Shown: positions 1 through 9,430, counted from the first letter of the stretch. The stretch is 64,000 nucleotides of DNA from Pseudorhodoferax sp047601025 (GCF_047601025.1 NZ_JASGJZ010000001.1:5146001-5210000); one strand, 5' to 3'. Notes: generated by a model from the sequence alone, not told the origin. Translations and numbers: made by a program.

Positions 1-1394
1 GCGTGGAAGACGTTCCTGAAATCGTGATGACCGAAGGTCTGCCATGGAACTGGGAAACCTTTCCTGAATATCTGGACTCGCTGTCGCAGCGTGAATACGA
101 CATCGATTTCGCGACGCAAATCCCGCACAGTGCGATCCGCGTCTACGTGATGGGCGAGCGCGGCGAGCACCGCGAGCCGGCGACGGAGCAGGAACTGCGG
201 CAGATGAGGGAAATCGTCCGCGAGGCGATACAAGCCGGCGCCGTGGGCGTCAGCAGCTCGCACCACCTGGGACACCGTACGGTGGCAGGCGAACTCGCGC
301 CCTCGGTCGGCAGCGCCAGCGAAGAGGTGCTGTCCCTGGCCCGCGGACTGCGCGACGCGGGCGCCGGCGTTTTCCAGATGATCACCGACGGCTTCTACGG
401 CGGCTCCGATGCCCGCGCGCAGATGGATCTGCTGCGCAGCATTGCGCAGGCCTCCGGCCGGCCGGTCAGCTATTCCCTGGTGCAAAAGCCCCCCTACATT
501 CGTCTGCACGAAGACATGCTGGAACTGACGAAAGAGGTGCAGGCGCAGGGATTACCCATCAAGGCGCAGATCTTTCCGCGCCCCGTGGGTTTGCTGTTCG
601 GGCTCACGCTGTCGTTCCACCCGTTCCGCTTCCATCCGAGCTACCTGGCCATCCACGACCTGCCGCTGGCCCAGCGCGTGGCCGAAATGCGCAAGCCCGA
701 AGTGCGTGCCGCCATCCTTTCGGAAAAACCCGTGCATTCGAACCCGGTCTTCCTCAATATCGTATCGGGTTACGACAATGCATTCCTGCTGGGCGACCCG
801 CCCAACTACGAGCCCTCTCCCGAGGATCTGCTGCACGTGCAAGCCAAGAGGAAAGGCGTCAGCGTAGCGGAGCTGGCGTACGACCTGCTGCTCGAAGACG
901 ACGGGAACGCCGCCATCATGAACCCCTCGTCCAACTTCATGGAAGGTAATTTCAATGCCATCCAGAAAATGCTGATGGACGAAAACACGCTGATCGCGCT
1001 CGGCGACGGCGGCGCACATTACGGCATGATCTGCGATTCCAGCTACCCCACCACCGTGCTGACGCACTGGGTGCGCGACCGCAAGGGAGAACGTCTGCCG
1101 CTGGAGCAGGCCATCCAGCGCCTGTCCAGGAACAACGCACTGGCCGTCGGGCTTTCAGACCGCGGGTTGGTCGCCGAGGGTTACAAGGCAGACATCAATA
1201 TCATCGATTTCGATCGTCTCCAGCTCCATCCGCCGCAGCCTGTTTACGACCTACCCGGCGGTGGGCGGCGCATCATGCAGAAATCCGAAGGTTATGTCGC
1301 CACCATCGTCAGTGGCCGCATCACCTACAAGGATGGCGTTCCCACCGGGACGCGTCCGGGCCGATTGGTCAGAAGAAGTCAGAGCGTCGCATGA
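1..1394 (+). CDS. D-aminoacylase-type amidohydrolase (copy 1, 5' end outside window)
   Basis: Zinc-dependent amidohydrolase of the D-aminoacylase/N-acyl-D-amino-acid deacylase family, expected to hydrolyse an amide bond in the cytoplasm. The reading frame is open to the left edge (first full codon at base 3), so about 110 N-terminal residues, including the HxH metal motif, lie outside the window. What is seen aligns almost residue for residue with the complete copy at 6038-7765 from its residue 112 on. It keeps the GDGGAHYGMICD segment that carries the metal-site Asp and the SFHPFRFHPSYL segment. The last codons run into the remains of a following SDR start, a structure shared with copy 2, so the two arose by duplication. 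The true substrate is unknown because the family name covers many N-acyl and cyclic-amide hydrolases. Confidence 0.85.
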   Translation, partial: VEDVPEIVMTEGLPWNWETFPEYLDSLSQREYDIDFATQIPHSAIRVYVMGERGEHREPATEQELRQMREIVREAIQAGAVGVSSSHHLGHRTVAGELAPSVGSASEEVLSLARGLRDAGAGVFQMITDGFYGGSDARAQMDLLRSIAQASGRPVSYSLVQKPPYIRLHEDMLELTKEVQAQGLPIKAQIFPRPVGLLFGLTLSFHPFRFHPSYLAIHDLPLAQRVAEMRKPEVRAAILSEKPVHSNPVFLNIVSGYDNAFLLGDPPNYEPSPEDLLHVQAKRKGVSVAELAYDLLLEDDGNAAIMNPSSNFMEGNFNAIQKMLMDENTLIALGDGGAHYGMICDSSYPTTVLTHWVRDRKGERLPLEQAIQRLSRNNALAVGLSDRGLVAEGYKADINIIDFDRLQLHPPQPVYDLPGGGRRIMQKSEGYVATIVSGRITYKDGVPTGTRPGRLVRRSQSVA

Positions 1395-1412
1395 GCTTCG
1401 CACGGCAATAGG
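1391..1412 (+). pseudogene. Vestigial SDR start codon region after deacylase copy 1
   Basis: The bases around the stop of deacylase copy 1 match the junction at 7751-7780, where deacylase copy 2 overlaps an intact SDR gene by ATGA. Here the match (ATGAGCTT, one extra C, then GCACGGCAA) ends after about 20 bases. The frame reads M-S-F-A-R-Q and then a TAG stop. I infer a duplication breakpoint or a later deletion that left only the first codons of the SDR. Confidence 0.6.
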
Positions 1413-1708
1413 ATCTCCTCCAGCGAGGCCGGCGGATACCGGAAACCCGTTGCCGCTCTATTCGCACCACATGGTACGCATCTGGCGCTGCTGAAAAGAA
1501 AAATGGCCCCATTCTTGACGCCAGACGCGCCACCGCTCACTGCAGAGTACCCATGATTTGAATTGCTGGCCAGCACTTCGCGCACGCGGCGCGTTCAGGC
1601 AAAGCGCAAGCGCGGGCTGGCTGGGCCATCAGTCATCGAGGCCGACCGGTCAGCATGCTTTGACCATGAAGCTTTGAATGATCAGAAAGACACAAGGAGA
1701 CAGACAAC
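1395..1708. other. Intergenic stretch, no gene seen
   Basis: This 314-base stretch lies between deacylase copy 1 and the MFS gene. Apart from the SDR vestige at its left edge I see no convincing ORF, RNA gene or terminator. It must hold the promoter of the downstream MFS gene, but no clear -35/-10 pair stands out. A ribosome-binding sequence (AAGGAG, about 1694-1699) sits at the right edge. Confidence 0.5.
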
Positions 1709-3019
1709 ATGCATACTGCAATTGGAGCAGTGGAATCCAGGGCCTCCCGGTCGGAGCGCGAAGCGCCGCGAGCGCTGGTCGCGTCTTCCATCGGAAACCT
1801 GATGGAGTGGTACGACTTTGCCGTCTATGGCTATATGGCGGCCGTGCTGGGGACTTTATTTTTCCCGAGTGGCAATCCGGGCACGTCGCTGCTGTTCTCA
1901 TTCGCGACTTTCGGCGCAGCATTCGTCGTGCGTCCGCTCGGCGCCGTGATCCTTGGCCCGCTGGGCGACAAGATCGGCCGCCGCAATGTCCTCAGTATCG
2001 CGGTGCTGGGGATCTCGGCGGCCACTTTCTGCATCGGCCTGCTGCCGACCTATGCATCCCTTGGTGTCGCTGCACCGATTCTTCTGGTGCTGCTGCGCCT
2101 GGTGCAAGGCTTCTGCGCCGGTGGCGAAGTTGGCGGAGCCATTACCTACATCGTCGAGTCCGCACCGATGTCGAAGCGGGGCTTCTATGCCAGTTGGATC
2201 CATGCCTCGGCCATGATCGGCTTCTTCCTGGGATTGTCCACGCCCATGCTGCTCACCGCATTGACCTCCACCGATGCGCTCCATGCATGGGTGTGGCGTG
2301 TCCCCTTCCTCATTGCCGGTCCGATCGGGCTGATCGGGCTCTACATTCGCCTACAGATCGAGGAAACCGAAGAGTTCAGGAAGCTCGACCAGGCAGGCCA
2401 AGTCGCGGAAAGCCCCGTCAAGGAAGTCTTCACGCGCAGCTGGCGCAGCATGCTGCTGGTCGCCGGCGTGGGAATTCCGCTGCACCTGGGTTATTTCATG
2501 ATCCTGATCTACGTCCCGAGCTATTTGCGTTCGGTTCTTCATTACGACGCCAGCACCGTCTATTTCGCCGCGGCGACTGCGATCCTGGTCGGTTTTCTGG
2601 TCATCCCGCCTGCGGCGATACTGTCCGACAAGATCGGGCGCAAGCCCGGCATGCTGATCACGGCCCTTGGGTTCGTGGTCGCGACGGTACCTTTGTTCCA
2701 CATGATCCAGGGCGGTGGCACGGGGGCTTTTATCGCGATGGGGATCTTCGGCTTCATGCACGGCTGCTTCACCGGCTTCTGCGGTGCCGCCGTGGCGGAA
2801 ATCTTCGCCACGCGCAACCGCTCCGGCGGACTGTCGATCGGGCACAACCTGGCCTCGATCGTGTTTGGTGGCGGCACGCCCTTCCTGGCGACCTACCTGG
2901 TCGGACTGACGGGCAATGCACTCGTACCCGCCTATCTGATCGTTGGCGGCTGCCTGGTTTCGCTGATTCCCATTGCCGCCATGAAAGACCTGGCAGGAAA
3001 GCCGCTGCGTCTGGTCTGA
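1709..3019 (+). CDS. MFS transporter, metabolite:H+ symporter (MHS) family
   Basis: Twelve-helix major facilitator of the MHS family (ProP/ShiA/KgtP type), an inner-membrane proton symporter for small organic acids or similar solutes. The N-terminus has the family hallmark GNLMEWYDFAVYGY (about residues 31-44). It is followed by the loop 2-3 motif with RPLGA, GDKIGRR and a second copy DKIGRK near residue 310. The 436-aa length is normal. The ATG at 1709 is preceded by AAGGAG. It lies between deacylase copy 1 and an SMP-30-like gene, so it probably imports the compound, or a related one, that the neighbouring hydrolases process. The substrate is not predictable from sequence. Confidence 0.88.
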   Translation: MHTAIGAVESRASRSEREAPRALVASSIGNLMEWYDFAVYGYMAAVLGTLFFPSGNPGTSLLFSFATFGAAFVVRPLGAVILGPLGDKIGRRNVLSIAVLGISAATFCIGLLPTYASLGVAAPILLVLLRLVQGFCAGGEVGGAITYIVESAPMSKRGFYASWIHASAMIGFFLGLSTPMLLTALTSTDALHAWVWRVPFLIAGPIGLIGLYIRLQIEETEEFRKLDQAGQVAESPVKEVFTRSWRSMLLVAGVGIPLHLGYFMILIYVPSYLRSVLHYDASTVYFAAATAILVGFLVIPPAAILSDKIGRKPGMLITALGFVVATVPLFHMIQGGGTGAFIAMGIFGFMHGCFTGFCGAAVAEIFATRNRSGGLSIGHNLASIVFGGGTPFLATYLVGLTGNALVPAYLIVGGCLVSLIPIAAMKDLAGKPLRLV

Positions 3020-3215
3020 CTTCACCCATGGAATTCAACCACCTGGCAAACGCTTTCGCAGCCTGCTCCCACTGAAGAGATGGCCGACTTCGAGATGGAT
3101 CGTCCGGATGGTTCTGAAGAGCAAAAAAACCGAATCGACGCCACCGGACCCTTCTTGCGACTTGTATCGCCGATGACATTCAAGCGATGAATGTGGAAAT
3201 AGAAAGGACAACAGA

Positions 3216-4133
3216 ATGTTTGATGCTCCACCCAAGGTAACCGCCGAGGTTTTCGCCCGCTTGCCGGATCGCTATCGCAACCGGGGCGGCCAGGACACAT
3301 TTGCGAAAACGCATTTCAAGGGGTTCACGGGCGCTTTTCTGGAAGGACCTTGTTTCACCAGGGAGGGAGACTTCTACTGCGTCGATGTTCCGGGCGGGCG
3401 CATCTTCAGGATCGACCAGAACGGGGAGTTCGATCTGGCCGTGCAGTACGACGGCGAGCCGGCGGGACTTGCGGCCCATCCGGATGGACGGATCTTCGTG
3501 ACCGACGTCAAGAACGGCATCATGGTCTTCGATCCGAAGACCGGAAAAGTCGAGCCGTTCGTCACGCGGCGTTCGACGGAGCGCTTCAAAGGGCCGAACG
3601 ACCTCATCTTTGCGTCCAACGGCGACATCTATTTCACGGACCAGGGACTGACCGGCCTTCAGGACCCCACCGGGCGGCTGTACAGGATCCGCAAGTCCGG
3701 CGCATTGGAGTGCGTGCTGGAAGGGATTCCGAGCCCCAACGGACTCGTGATGAACCTGTCGGAGGATCTTCTGTATCTGGCCGTGACGCGGGCGAACGCC
3801 GTCTGGCGCGTCCCGATCCTGGAAGATGGGTCGACCTTGAAGGTGGGCGTTTTCGTTCAGACCAGCGGAGGCATGGGGCCCGACGGGCTTGCCTTGGATG
3901 CGGACGGTGGACTGGTCATCGCGCATGCTGCATTCGGCAGCGTGTGGCTCACGGATGCCAAAGGCGAGCCCAAGCTGCGCATCGTTTCACCCGAAGGCTT
4001 GATGACCACCAACGTGGCGTTCGGCATCAAGGATCCCCACCATCTCTACATCACGGAATCGGCAAGCGGAAGCATCCTTCGCGTGAAGATGCCCCAGAAA
4101 GGCCATACCACGTATGCGCAGATGAACCCCTGA
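3216..4133 (+). CDS. SMP-30/gluconolactonase-like beta-propeller hydrolase
   Basis: A 305-aa protein of the SMP-30/gluconolactonase/LRE-like family. These are six-bladed beta-propellers with a divalent metal that usually hydrolyse lactones. Candidate metal ligands are visible: Glu in LEGPCF (about residue 45), Asn in GPNDLIF (about 129), Asn in PSPNGLVMN and Asp in GPDGLALDADG (about 226). The start at 3216 has an AAAGGA-type ribosome site. No signal peptide is evident, so it is probably cytoplasmic. A lactonase beside a Baeyer-Villiger monooxygenase cluster would make sense, because that enzyme class makes lactones from cyclic ketones, but the link is inference. Confidence 0.78.
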   Translation: MFDAPPKVTAEVFARLPDRYRNRGGQDTFAKTHFKGFTGAFLEGPCFTREGDFYCVDVPGGRIFRIDQNGEFDLAVQYDGEPAGLAAHPDGRIFVTDVKNGIMVFDPKTGKVEPFVTRRSTERFKGPNDLIFASNGDIYFTDQGLTGLQDPTGRLYRIRKSGALECVLEGIPSPNGLVMNLSEDLLYLAVTRANAVWRVPILEDGSTLKVGVFVQTSGGMGPDGLALDADGGLVIAHAAFGSVWLTDAKGEPKLRIVSPEGLMTTNVAFGIKDPHHLYITESASGSILRVKMPQKGHTTYAQMNP

Positions 4134-4248
4134 CGCGGCCCGGCTCCCCAAAGCCTCGCCGTGTGCGTGCCGCCCGGCGCACGTTTTGGGCCGCATGCGC
4201 AGGAACATACCGGAAGCACATCTCAGATCTCAGAAAACGGATTTTCCA

Positions 4249-5085
4249 ATGGAATACGTGAAATCCCATACCAGTGACGGCATTGGTTTCGAGTACATCA
4301 ATCCCGCGCCACCCTGGAAGAAAGGCGGCGTGCCCGTCGTTTTCCAGCATGGCATCAGCGACAACCTGTCCACATGGGCCCATTGGTGGCCTCGTGCGCT
4401 GCAATCGCGCCCAGTCGTCGCCATCGACCTTCGCGCACATGGCAGTTCCTCCGGTGCCAGCGTGGACCAGTTCACGATCGAGCAGTCAGCCAAGGATGTC
4501 CTCGGTGTTCTGGACATGCTCGGACTCGATTCCGTCCACTACGTCGGCTCGTCGTTCGGCGGAATGCTCGGGTTCTATCTCGCGGCGACCCATCAGGAGC
4601 GAATCGCGACGCTGACGACTTGTTCGGCGCCCTACCGTGGCGACTGGGTCAACAATGTCTCGCGCTGGCGGGATGTCCTCTCCCAAAGCGGTGGCCTCGA
4701 CGCATGGTGCGAGGAATCGCTCGTGGGCTTCTTCACCGATGATTTCCGCAGGCAGCAGCCGGACTTCATCGAATGGCTCCGATCGGTGCGCCGCAGCCTT
4801 CCCCCCGATGCCATATGGACGCTCTTCGGGACGGCATTGCACGTCAATCTCGAAGGGATCATGCCCAATATCACCTGCCCGGTGTTGAACATGATTGGCG
4901 GCAGCCCCTTCGTCGATGCGCGCAATCCGCAGAAACTGCCGACGCTCATCAAGCAGGTGGAGCACCTCGTCATCCCGGACAGCCGACACGGAATCATCAT
5001 GTCGCATTGGGAGGAATGCAGTGCGGCGGCGTATCGCTTCATGAGGCGCTGGGAATTGGCCAAAGCCCGCAGCGCCCAGGCTTGA
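4249..5085 (+). CDS. Alpha/beta hydrolase
   Basis: A 278-aa alpha/beta-hydrolase-fold enzyme of the single-domain esterase/peroxidase/dehalogenase type. The oxyanion region HGISDNLSTW lies near residues 26-35. The nucleophile elbow GSSFGG lies near residue 103, and a catalytic His is likely in DSRHGIIM near the C-terminus. An in-frame start 21 codons upstream (4186) exists, but the added residues are basic and unlike the family. The ATG at 4249 begins the conserved fold, although its ribosome site is weak. It sits between the SMP-30-like gene and an SDR and probably hydrolyses an ester, thioester or lactone intermediate. Confidence 0.8.
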   Translation: MEYVKSHTSDGIGFEYINPAPPWKKGGVPVVFQHGISDNLSTWAHWWPRALQSRPVVAIDLRAHGSSSGASVDQFTIEQSAKDVLGVLDMLGLDSVHYVGSSFGGMLGFYLAATHQERIATLTTCSAPYRGDWVNNVSRWRDVLSQSGGLDAWCEESLVGFFTDDFRRQQPDFIEWLRSVRRSLPPDAIWTLFGTALHVNLEGIMPNITCPVLNMIGGSPFVDARNPQKLPTLIKQVEHLVIPDSRHGIIMSHWEECSAAAYRFMRRWELAKARSAQA

Positions 5086-5212
5086 CGGAGATGCGGAACG
5101 CGAACTGGCGCGGCCACTGCGAAAGTACCGCACTCGAGATGGAGCGCGCCAATCCCATGGAATTCGAAAGGCAGCGGACCATCCGGGCAGGCAAACGACC
5201 GAGGAGCGACAC

Positions 5213-5995
5213 ATGGACATGGGACTGAAGGGACGGCGCGTACTGGTCACCGGCGCGTCGCAAGGCATCGGGGCCGGGCTGGCGCAGGCTTTTGCGCAGG
5301 AGGGCTGCGATGTGCTGCTGGTGGCGCGCTCGACAGACAAGCTGGAGGCGCTGGCCCGCGAGCTGCGCGCCGCGCACGGTGTCGAGGCCCGCACGCTGGC
5401 CGTGGACATGGCGCAGCCCGGCGCCACGCAGCGGGTGGTGGAGTTCGGCGGCCAGGTCGACGTGCTGGTGAACAACGCCGGCGCCATTCCCGGCGGCACG
5501 CTGTGGGATGTGGACGAGGCCGCCTGGCGCCAGGGCTGGGAACTGAAGGTGTTCGGTTACATCAACCTCACGCGCGCCTTCTACCCGCTGATGAAAGCGC
5601 GAGGCGGTGGCGTGATCCTGAACAACATCGGCAACGGCGGGCAGAACTTCGACTTCAACTACATCGCCGGCAGCACCGGCAATGCGGCGCTGATGGCCTT
5701 CACCTGCGCCTTGGGCGGCCGCAGCCTGGAAGACGGCATCCGGGTGGTCGGTGTGAACCCCGGGCCGGTCGCCACCGAGCGCATCGCCAAGGTGCTCAAA
5801 AGCCATGCCGAACGCCTGCTGGGCAGCGCCGAGCGCTCCTCCGAACTGCTTGCCCGCTACCCGCTGGGCCGCGCCGCCACGGTACAGGAGGTGGCCGACC
5901 TGTTCGTCTACCTGGCATCGGACCGGTCCGCCTACACCAGCGGCACCATCATCACCGTCGACGGCGGGATCTCTTCCAAGCGCTCGGTCGCCTAG
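5213..5995 (+). CDS. Short-chain dehydrogenase/reductase with atypical active site
   Basis: A 260-aa Rossmann-fold SDR. The cofactor motif TGASQGIGAG is at residues 14-23 and the NNAG motif near residue 87. The usual catalytic YxxxK is replaced: the aligned segment reads NYIAGSTGN, with Ser where Lys is expected. The preceding catalytic Ser position reads NNIGNGG. It may therefore have reduced or altered chemistry, or belong to a divergent SDR subgroup. The start at 5213 follows GAGGAGCG. It directly precedes deacylase copy 2 by 42 bases, so the two are probably co-transcribed. Confidence 0.82.
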   Translation: MDMGLKGRRVLVTGASQGIGAGLAQAFAQEGCDVLLVARSTDKLEALARELRAAHGVEARTLAVDMAQPGATQRVVEFGGQVDVLVNNAGAIPGGTLWDVDEAAWRQGWELKVFGYINLTRAFYPLMKARGGGVILNNIGNGGQNFDFNYIAGSTGNAALMAFTCALGGRSLEDGIRVVGVNPGPVATERIAKVLKSHAERLLGSAERSSELLARYPLGRAATVQEVADLFVYLASDRSAYTSGTIITVDGGISSKRSVA

Positions 5996-6037
5996 CGCAT
6001 TCATCCATCTTGATCAACATCGCCACAAGGAGACGTC

Positions 6038-7765
6038 ATGTCGAACGCATTTGATATCGTCATCAGAAACGGAACCGTCGTCGACGGCAGCGGCGGGCCG
6101 CCGAGAAAGGCCGACGTCGCCATTGCCGACGGAAAGATCGCCAAGATTGGCACGGTCGCGGAACAGGGCGTGGAGGAGATCGATGCCACCGGCAAGCTGG
6201 TCACCCCGGGGTTCGTGGACATCCATACCCACTACGACGGCCAGGTCACCTGGGAGAACACGCTCAAGCCCTCCTCCAACCATGGGGTGACGACCGTGGT
6301 CCTCGGGAACTGCGGTGTCGGCTTCGCTCCGTGCCGGCCGGAACAGCGCGATGCCCTGGTGCGCGTCATGGAGGGCGTGGAAGACATTCCTGAAATCGTG
6401 ATGACCGAAGGTCTGCCGTGGAATTGGGAGACCTACCCCGAGTATCTGGATTCGCTGTCGAAGCGTGAATACGACATCGATTTCGCATCGCAAGTCCCGC
6501 ACAGCGCGATCCGCGTCTACGTGATGGGCGAGCGCGGCGAACACCGCGAGCCGGCCACCGAGCAGGAATTGCGCCAGATGACGGACCTCGTCCGCGAAGC
6601 GATCAAGGCCGGAGCCCTGGGCGTCAGCAGCTCGCACCACCTGGCCCACCGCACCGTGGCGGGCGAACTGGCCCCTTCGGTCGGCAGCGCCAACGAGGAG
6701 CTGCTGGCCCTGGCCAAGGGCTTGCGCGAAGCGGGCGCCGGTGTTTTCCAGATGATCACGCAAGGCTACTGCGGCGACTCCAATGCCGACGCGCAAATCG
6801 GCCTGCTGCGCAGCATTGCGCAAACCTCGGGCCGCCCCGTCAGCTATTCCCTGATGCAGAAGGCCACCGATGTGCATCTGCATGAAAACATGCTGGAACT
6901 GATGCGGCAGGCACGCGAACAGGGCCTGGACATCAAGGCGCAGATATTTCCGCGTCCCACCGGCCTGCTGTACGGCCTCGCGCTGTCGTTCCACCCGTTC
7001 CGCTTCCATCCGAGCTACCTGGCCATCCACGACCTGCCGCTGGCCCAGCGCGTGGCCGAGATGCGCAAGCCCGAAGTGCGGGCCGCCATCTTGGCGGAGA
7101 AACCCGTGCACTCGAATCCGACATTCATCAATATCGTGTCGGACTACGAAAACGCGTTCCCCTTGGGCGACCCGCCCAACTACGAGCCGTCGGCCGAAGA
7201 TCTGCTGGTGGCCCGCGCGAAGAAGAGAGGCGTCAGCACGGCGGAACTCGCCTACGACTGGCTACTCGAGAATGACGGGCATGCCGTTCTCATGGCGCCG
7301 CAGTCCAATTTTGCGGACGGCACCTTCGGCGCGATCGAGACCATGCTGAAGGACGACAACACCCTGATCGCCCTGGGCGACGGCGGTGCGCACTACGGCA
7401 TGATCTGCGACGCCAGCTATCCCACCACCGTGCTGACGCATTGGGTGCGCGATCGCCAGGGCGAGCGGCTGCCGCTGGAGCGGGCCGTCAATCGCCTGTC
7501 CAGGAACAACGCGCTGGCGGTGGGGCTGACCGACCGCGGACTGATCGCGGAGGGCATGAAGGCGGACATCAACGTCATCGACTTCGACCGTCTCCAGCTC
7601 CATCGGCCGCAGCCCGTCTACGATCTTCCCGGCGGTGGACGGCGCATCATGCAGAAGTCCGAAGGCTATGCGGCCACCATCGTGAGCGGCCGCATCACCT
7701 ACCGGGACGGCGTCTCCACCGGGGCGCGCCCGGGCCGCCTGGTCAGAAATCCGAGCGTCGCATGA
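6038..7765 (+). CDS. D-aminoacylase-type amidohydrolase (copy 2, complete)
   Basis: A complete 575-aa amidohydrolase of the D-aminoacylase family. The metal motif DIHTHYDGQ lies at residues 62-70 and a conserved Cys in GNCGVGFAPC near residue 92. His-rich segments (SSSHHLAHRT, SFHPFRFHPSYL) and the late metal Asp in GDGGAHYGMICD follow. The ATG at 6038 follows AAGGAGACGTC. The stop overlaps the start of the next SDR by ATGA, which indicates translational coupling. It is very close to copy 1 and clearly related to the minus-strand copy at 15767. Keeping three paralogs suggests different acyl or ring specificities. It is probably cytoplasmic, as no signal peptide is seen. Confidence 0.88.
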   Translation: MSNAFDIVIRNGTVVDGSGGPPRKADVAIADGKIAKIGTVAEQGVEEIDATGKLVTPGFVDIHTHYDGQVTWENTLKPSSNHGVTTVVLGNCGVGFAPCRPEQRDALVRVMEGVEDIPEIVMTEGLPWNWETYPEYLDSLSKREYDIDFASQVPHSAIRVYVMGERGEHREPATEQELRQMTDLVREAIKAGALGVSSSHHLAHRTVAGELAPSVGSANEELLALAKGLREAGAGVFQMITQGYCGDSNADAQIGLLRSIAQTSGRPVSYSLMQKATDVHLHENMLELMRQAREQGLDIKAQIFPRPTGLLYGLALSFHPFRFHPSYLAIHDLPLAQRVAEMRKPEVRAAILAEKPVHSNPTFINIVSDYENAFPLGDPPNYEPSAEDLLVARAKKRGVSTAELAYDWLLENDGHAVLMAPQSNFADGTFGAIETMLKDDNTLIALGDGGAHYGMICDASYPTTVLTHWVRDRQGERLPLERAVNRLSRNNALAVGLTDRGLIAEGMKADINVIDFDRLQLHRPQPVYDLPGGGRRIMQKSEGYAATIVSGRITYRDGVSTGARPGRLVRNPSVA

Positions 7766-8469
7766 GCTTGCACGGCAAAGTCGCCATCGTCACCGGCGCG
7801 GCCGGCCAGCTCGGCCGCGCCGTTGCCGCGAAGCTCGGCCAGCACGGCGCGCATCTGGTACTGCTCGACAAGCAGCGGCCCTCGACCACGGAACTGGAAG
7901 GCACGCACGGCAACGTGGTCGCCTGCCAGGCCGATCTTCTGGACCGGGATCAATTGCTTCCGGCGATCCAGGAGACCATCGCTCCATGGGGGCGCGTGGA
8001 TCTGCTGTGCCATATCGCAGGCGGTTTCCGCATGGGGCCCGCGGTGCATGAAACGCCCCTCGCCGACTGGCAGTTCCTGACGGATCTCAATGCCACGAGC
8101 CTGATCAACATCGCGCATGCCGTGGTGCCGTACATGCTCGCGCAATCCGCTGGCCGCATCGTGACGGTGGGTGCCGGCGCGGCCATGCGCGGCAAGGCGC
8201 TCATGGGCGCATATTGCGCGTCCAAGAGCAGCCTGATCCGCCTGACGGAGTCCCTGTCCGCCGAGTTGCTGGACAAGAACATCAACGTCAACTGCGTGCT
8301 CCCGAGCATCATCGACACGCCGGACAACCGCGCGGGCATGCCCGACGCCGATCCGGCGCGCTGGGTGACGCCAGAAGCGCTGGCGGACGTGATCGCGTTC
8401 CTCTGTTCCGACCTGGCCCGGGCCATCCACGGCGTGGCCCTGCCTGTCACGGGGCAGACCGCGATCTGA
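7762..8469 (+). CDS. Short-chain dehydrogenase/reductase
   Basis: A 235-aa classical SDR with TGAAGQLGRA at residues 11-20, a CHIAGG version of the NNAG motif, and the active-site YCASK. The ATG at 7762 overlaps the TGA of deacylase copy 2. A much longer upstream extension of the frame is shadow translation through the deacylase and was rejected. The overlap makes coupled synthesis with the amidohydrolase likely, so it may oxidise or reduce the product released by amide cleavage. The beginning of this gene is also found, broken, after deacylase copy 1. Confidence 0.85.
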   Translation: MSLHGKVAIVTGAAGQLGRAVAAKLGQHGAHLVLLDKQRPSTTELEGTHGNVVACQADLLDRDQLLPAIQETIAPWGRVDLLCHIAGGFRMGPAVHETPLADWQFLTDLNATSLINIAHAVVPYMLAQSAGRIVTVGAGAAMRGKALMGAYCASKSSLIRLTESLSAELLDKNINVNCVLPSIIDTPDNRAGMPDADPARWVTPEALADVIAFLCSDLARAIHGVALPVTGQTAI

Positions 8470-8497
8470 ACCATCCATACCTCGGAAAGGAAACCCG

Positions 8498-9412
8498 ATG
8501 CCTCTGGATCCGCAGATTGCGCAAGTGCTGCAAGCACTCCAGGCCATGCCTCCGATGGAAACCATGACGCTGGAGGAACTGCGCAACGTCTACCCGCCAC
8601 CCACCGAGCGCGAGCCCGTGGGGGAGGAGCAGGAGCTGCTGATTCCGTCCGCGCAGGGCGGCATTCCAGCGCGGCTGTATCGCCCGCGGACCATGGAGCG
8701 CACCGGCCTGACGGTGTTCTTCCATGGCGGCGGCTTCGTGATCGGCAGCATCGAATCGCACGACGCGGCCTGCCGGCGGCTGTGCAACTTGACGGGGGCG
8801 GCCGTCCTGTCCGTCGGGTACCGGCTGGCGCCCGAGCACCGGTTTCCCGCTGCGCCGGACGATGCCCTGCAGGCCGCGCGCTGGGCGGCCCGGCAGGCCC
8901 CGGCCTGGGGCCTGGACGCTGGGCGACTGGTGCTGGCGGGCGACAGCGCCGGTGGCGCGCTGGCCGCGGTGACGGCGCTGCGGCTGCGCGACGAAGGCGG
9001 CCCCCGGGCGGCCGGCCAGGTGCTGGTCTATCCCATGACCGACTACCACACGCCGCCCACGCCCTCGTACCTGCAGTACGAGAGCGGCTATTTCCTGACC
9101 CGCGCCGCGATGGTCCGCTTCTGGAAGGAGTACCTGCCCCGCGAGGAGGACGCCTCGCACCCCCATGCCTCCCCCCTGCGCGCACCCGATCTCTCCGGCC
9201 TGCCTCCCGCGCTGGTGCTCACGGCGGAGTTCGATCCCCTGCGTGACGAGGGCGAACGCTTCGCGCACCGGCTCCTCGATGCGGGAGTGCCCGTCACGCT
9301 GCGCCGGCAGAACGGCCTGATCCATGGCTTCTTCCGCATGTCCGCGCTGTCCGACAGGGCCAGAAGCGCCGTGGAAGACACCGCGCAGTGGATCCGGCAA
9401 GCCATGGCTTGA
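8498..9412 (+). CDS. Alpha/beta hydrolase, hormone-sensitive-lipase family
   Basis: A 304-aa esterase of the HSL (family IV) group. The oxyanion-hole motif HGGGFVIG lies near residue 75, the nucleophile elbow GDSAGG near residue 148, the acid in AEFDPLRDEG, and the catalytic His in IHGFFRM near the C-terminus. All triad elements are present. The ATG at 8498 has an AAGGAAA ribosome site 28 bases after the SDR stop. It is likely a cytoplasmic short-chain ester or lactone hydrolase within the catabolic operon. A second HSL-type esterase is at 17761. Confidence 0.88.
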   Translation: MPLDPQIAQVLQALQAMPPMETMTLEELRNVYPPPTEREPVGEEQELLIPSAQGGIPARLYRPRTMERTGLTVFFHGGGFVIGSIESHDAACRRLCNLTGAAVLSVGYRLAPEHRFPAAPDDALQAARWAARQAPAWGLDAGRLVLAGDSAGGALAAVTALRLRDEGGPRAAGQVLVYPMTDYHTPPTPSYLQYESGYFLTRAAMVRFWKEYLPREEDASHPHASPLRAPDLSGLPPALVLTAEFDPLRDEGERFAHRLLDAGVPVTLRRQNGLIHGFFRMSALSDRARSAVEDTAQWIRQAMA

Positions 9413-9430
9413 ACGAACAAGGAGCACGAG

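Noticed and set aside
3026..5170. Repeated CCCATGGAATTC at 3026 and 5155 before two genes, suggesting small leader peptides
   Set aside because: The match is only about 12 bases, the reading frames differ afterwards, and neither has a ribosome-binding sequence.
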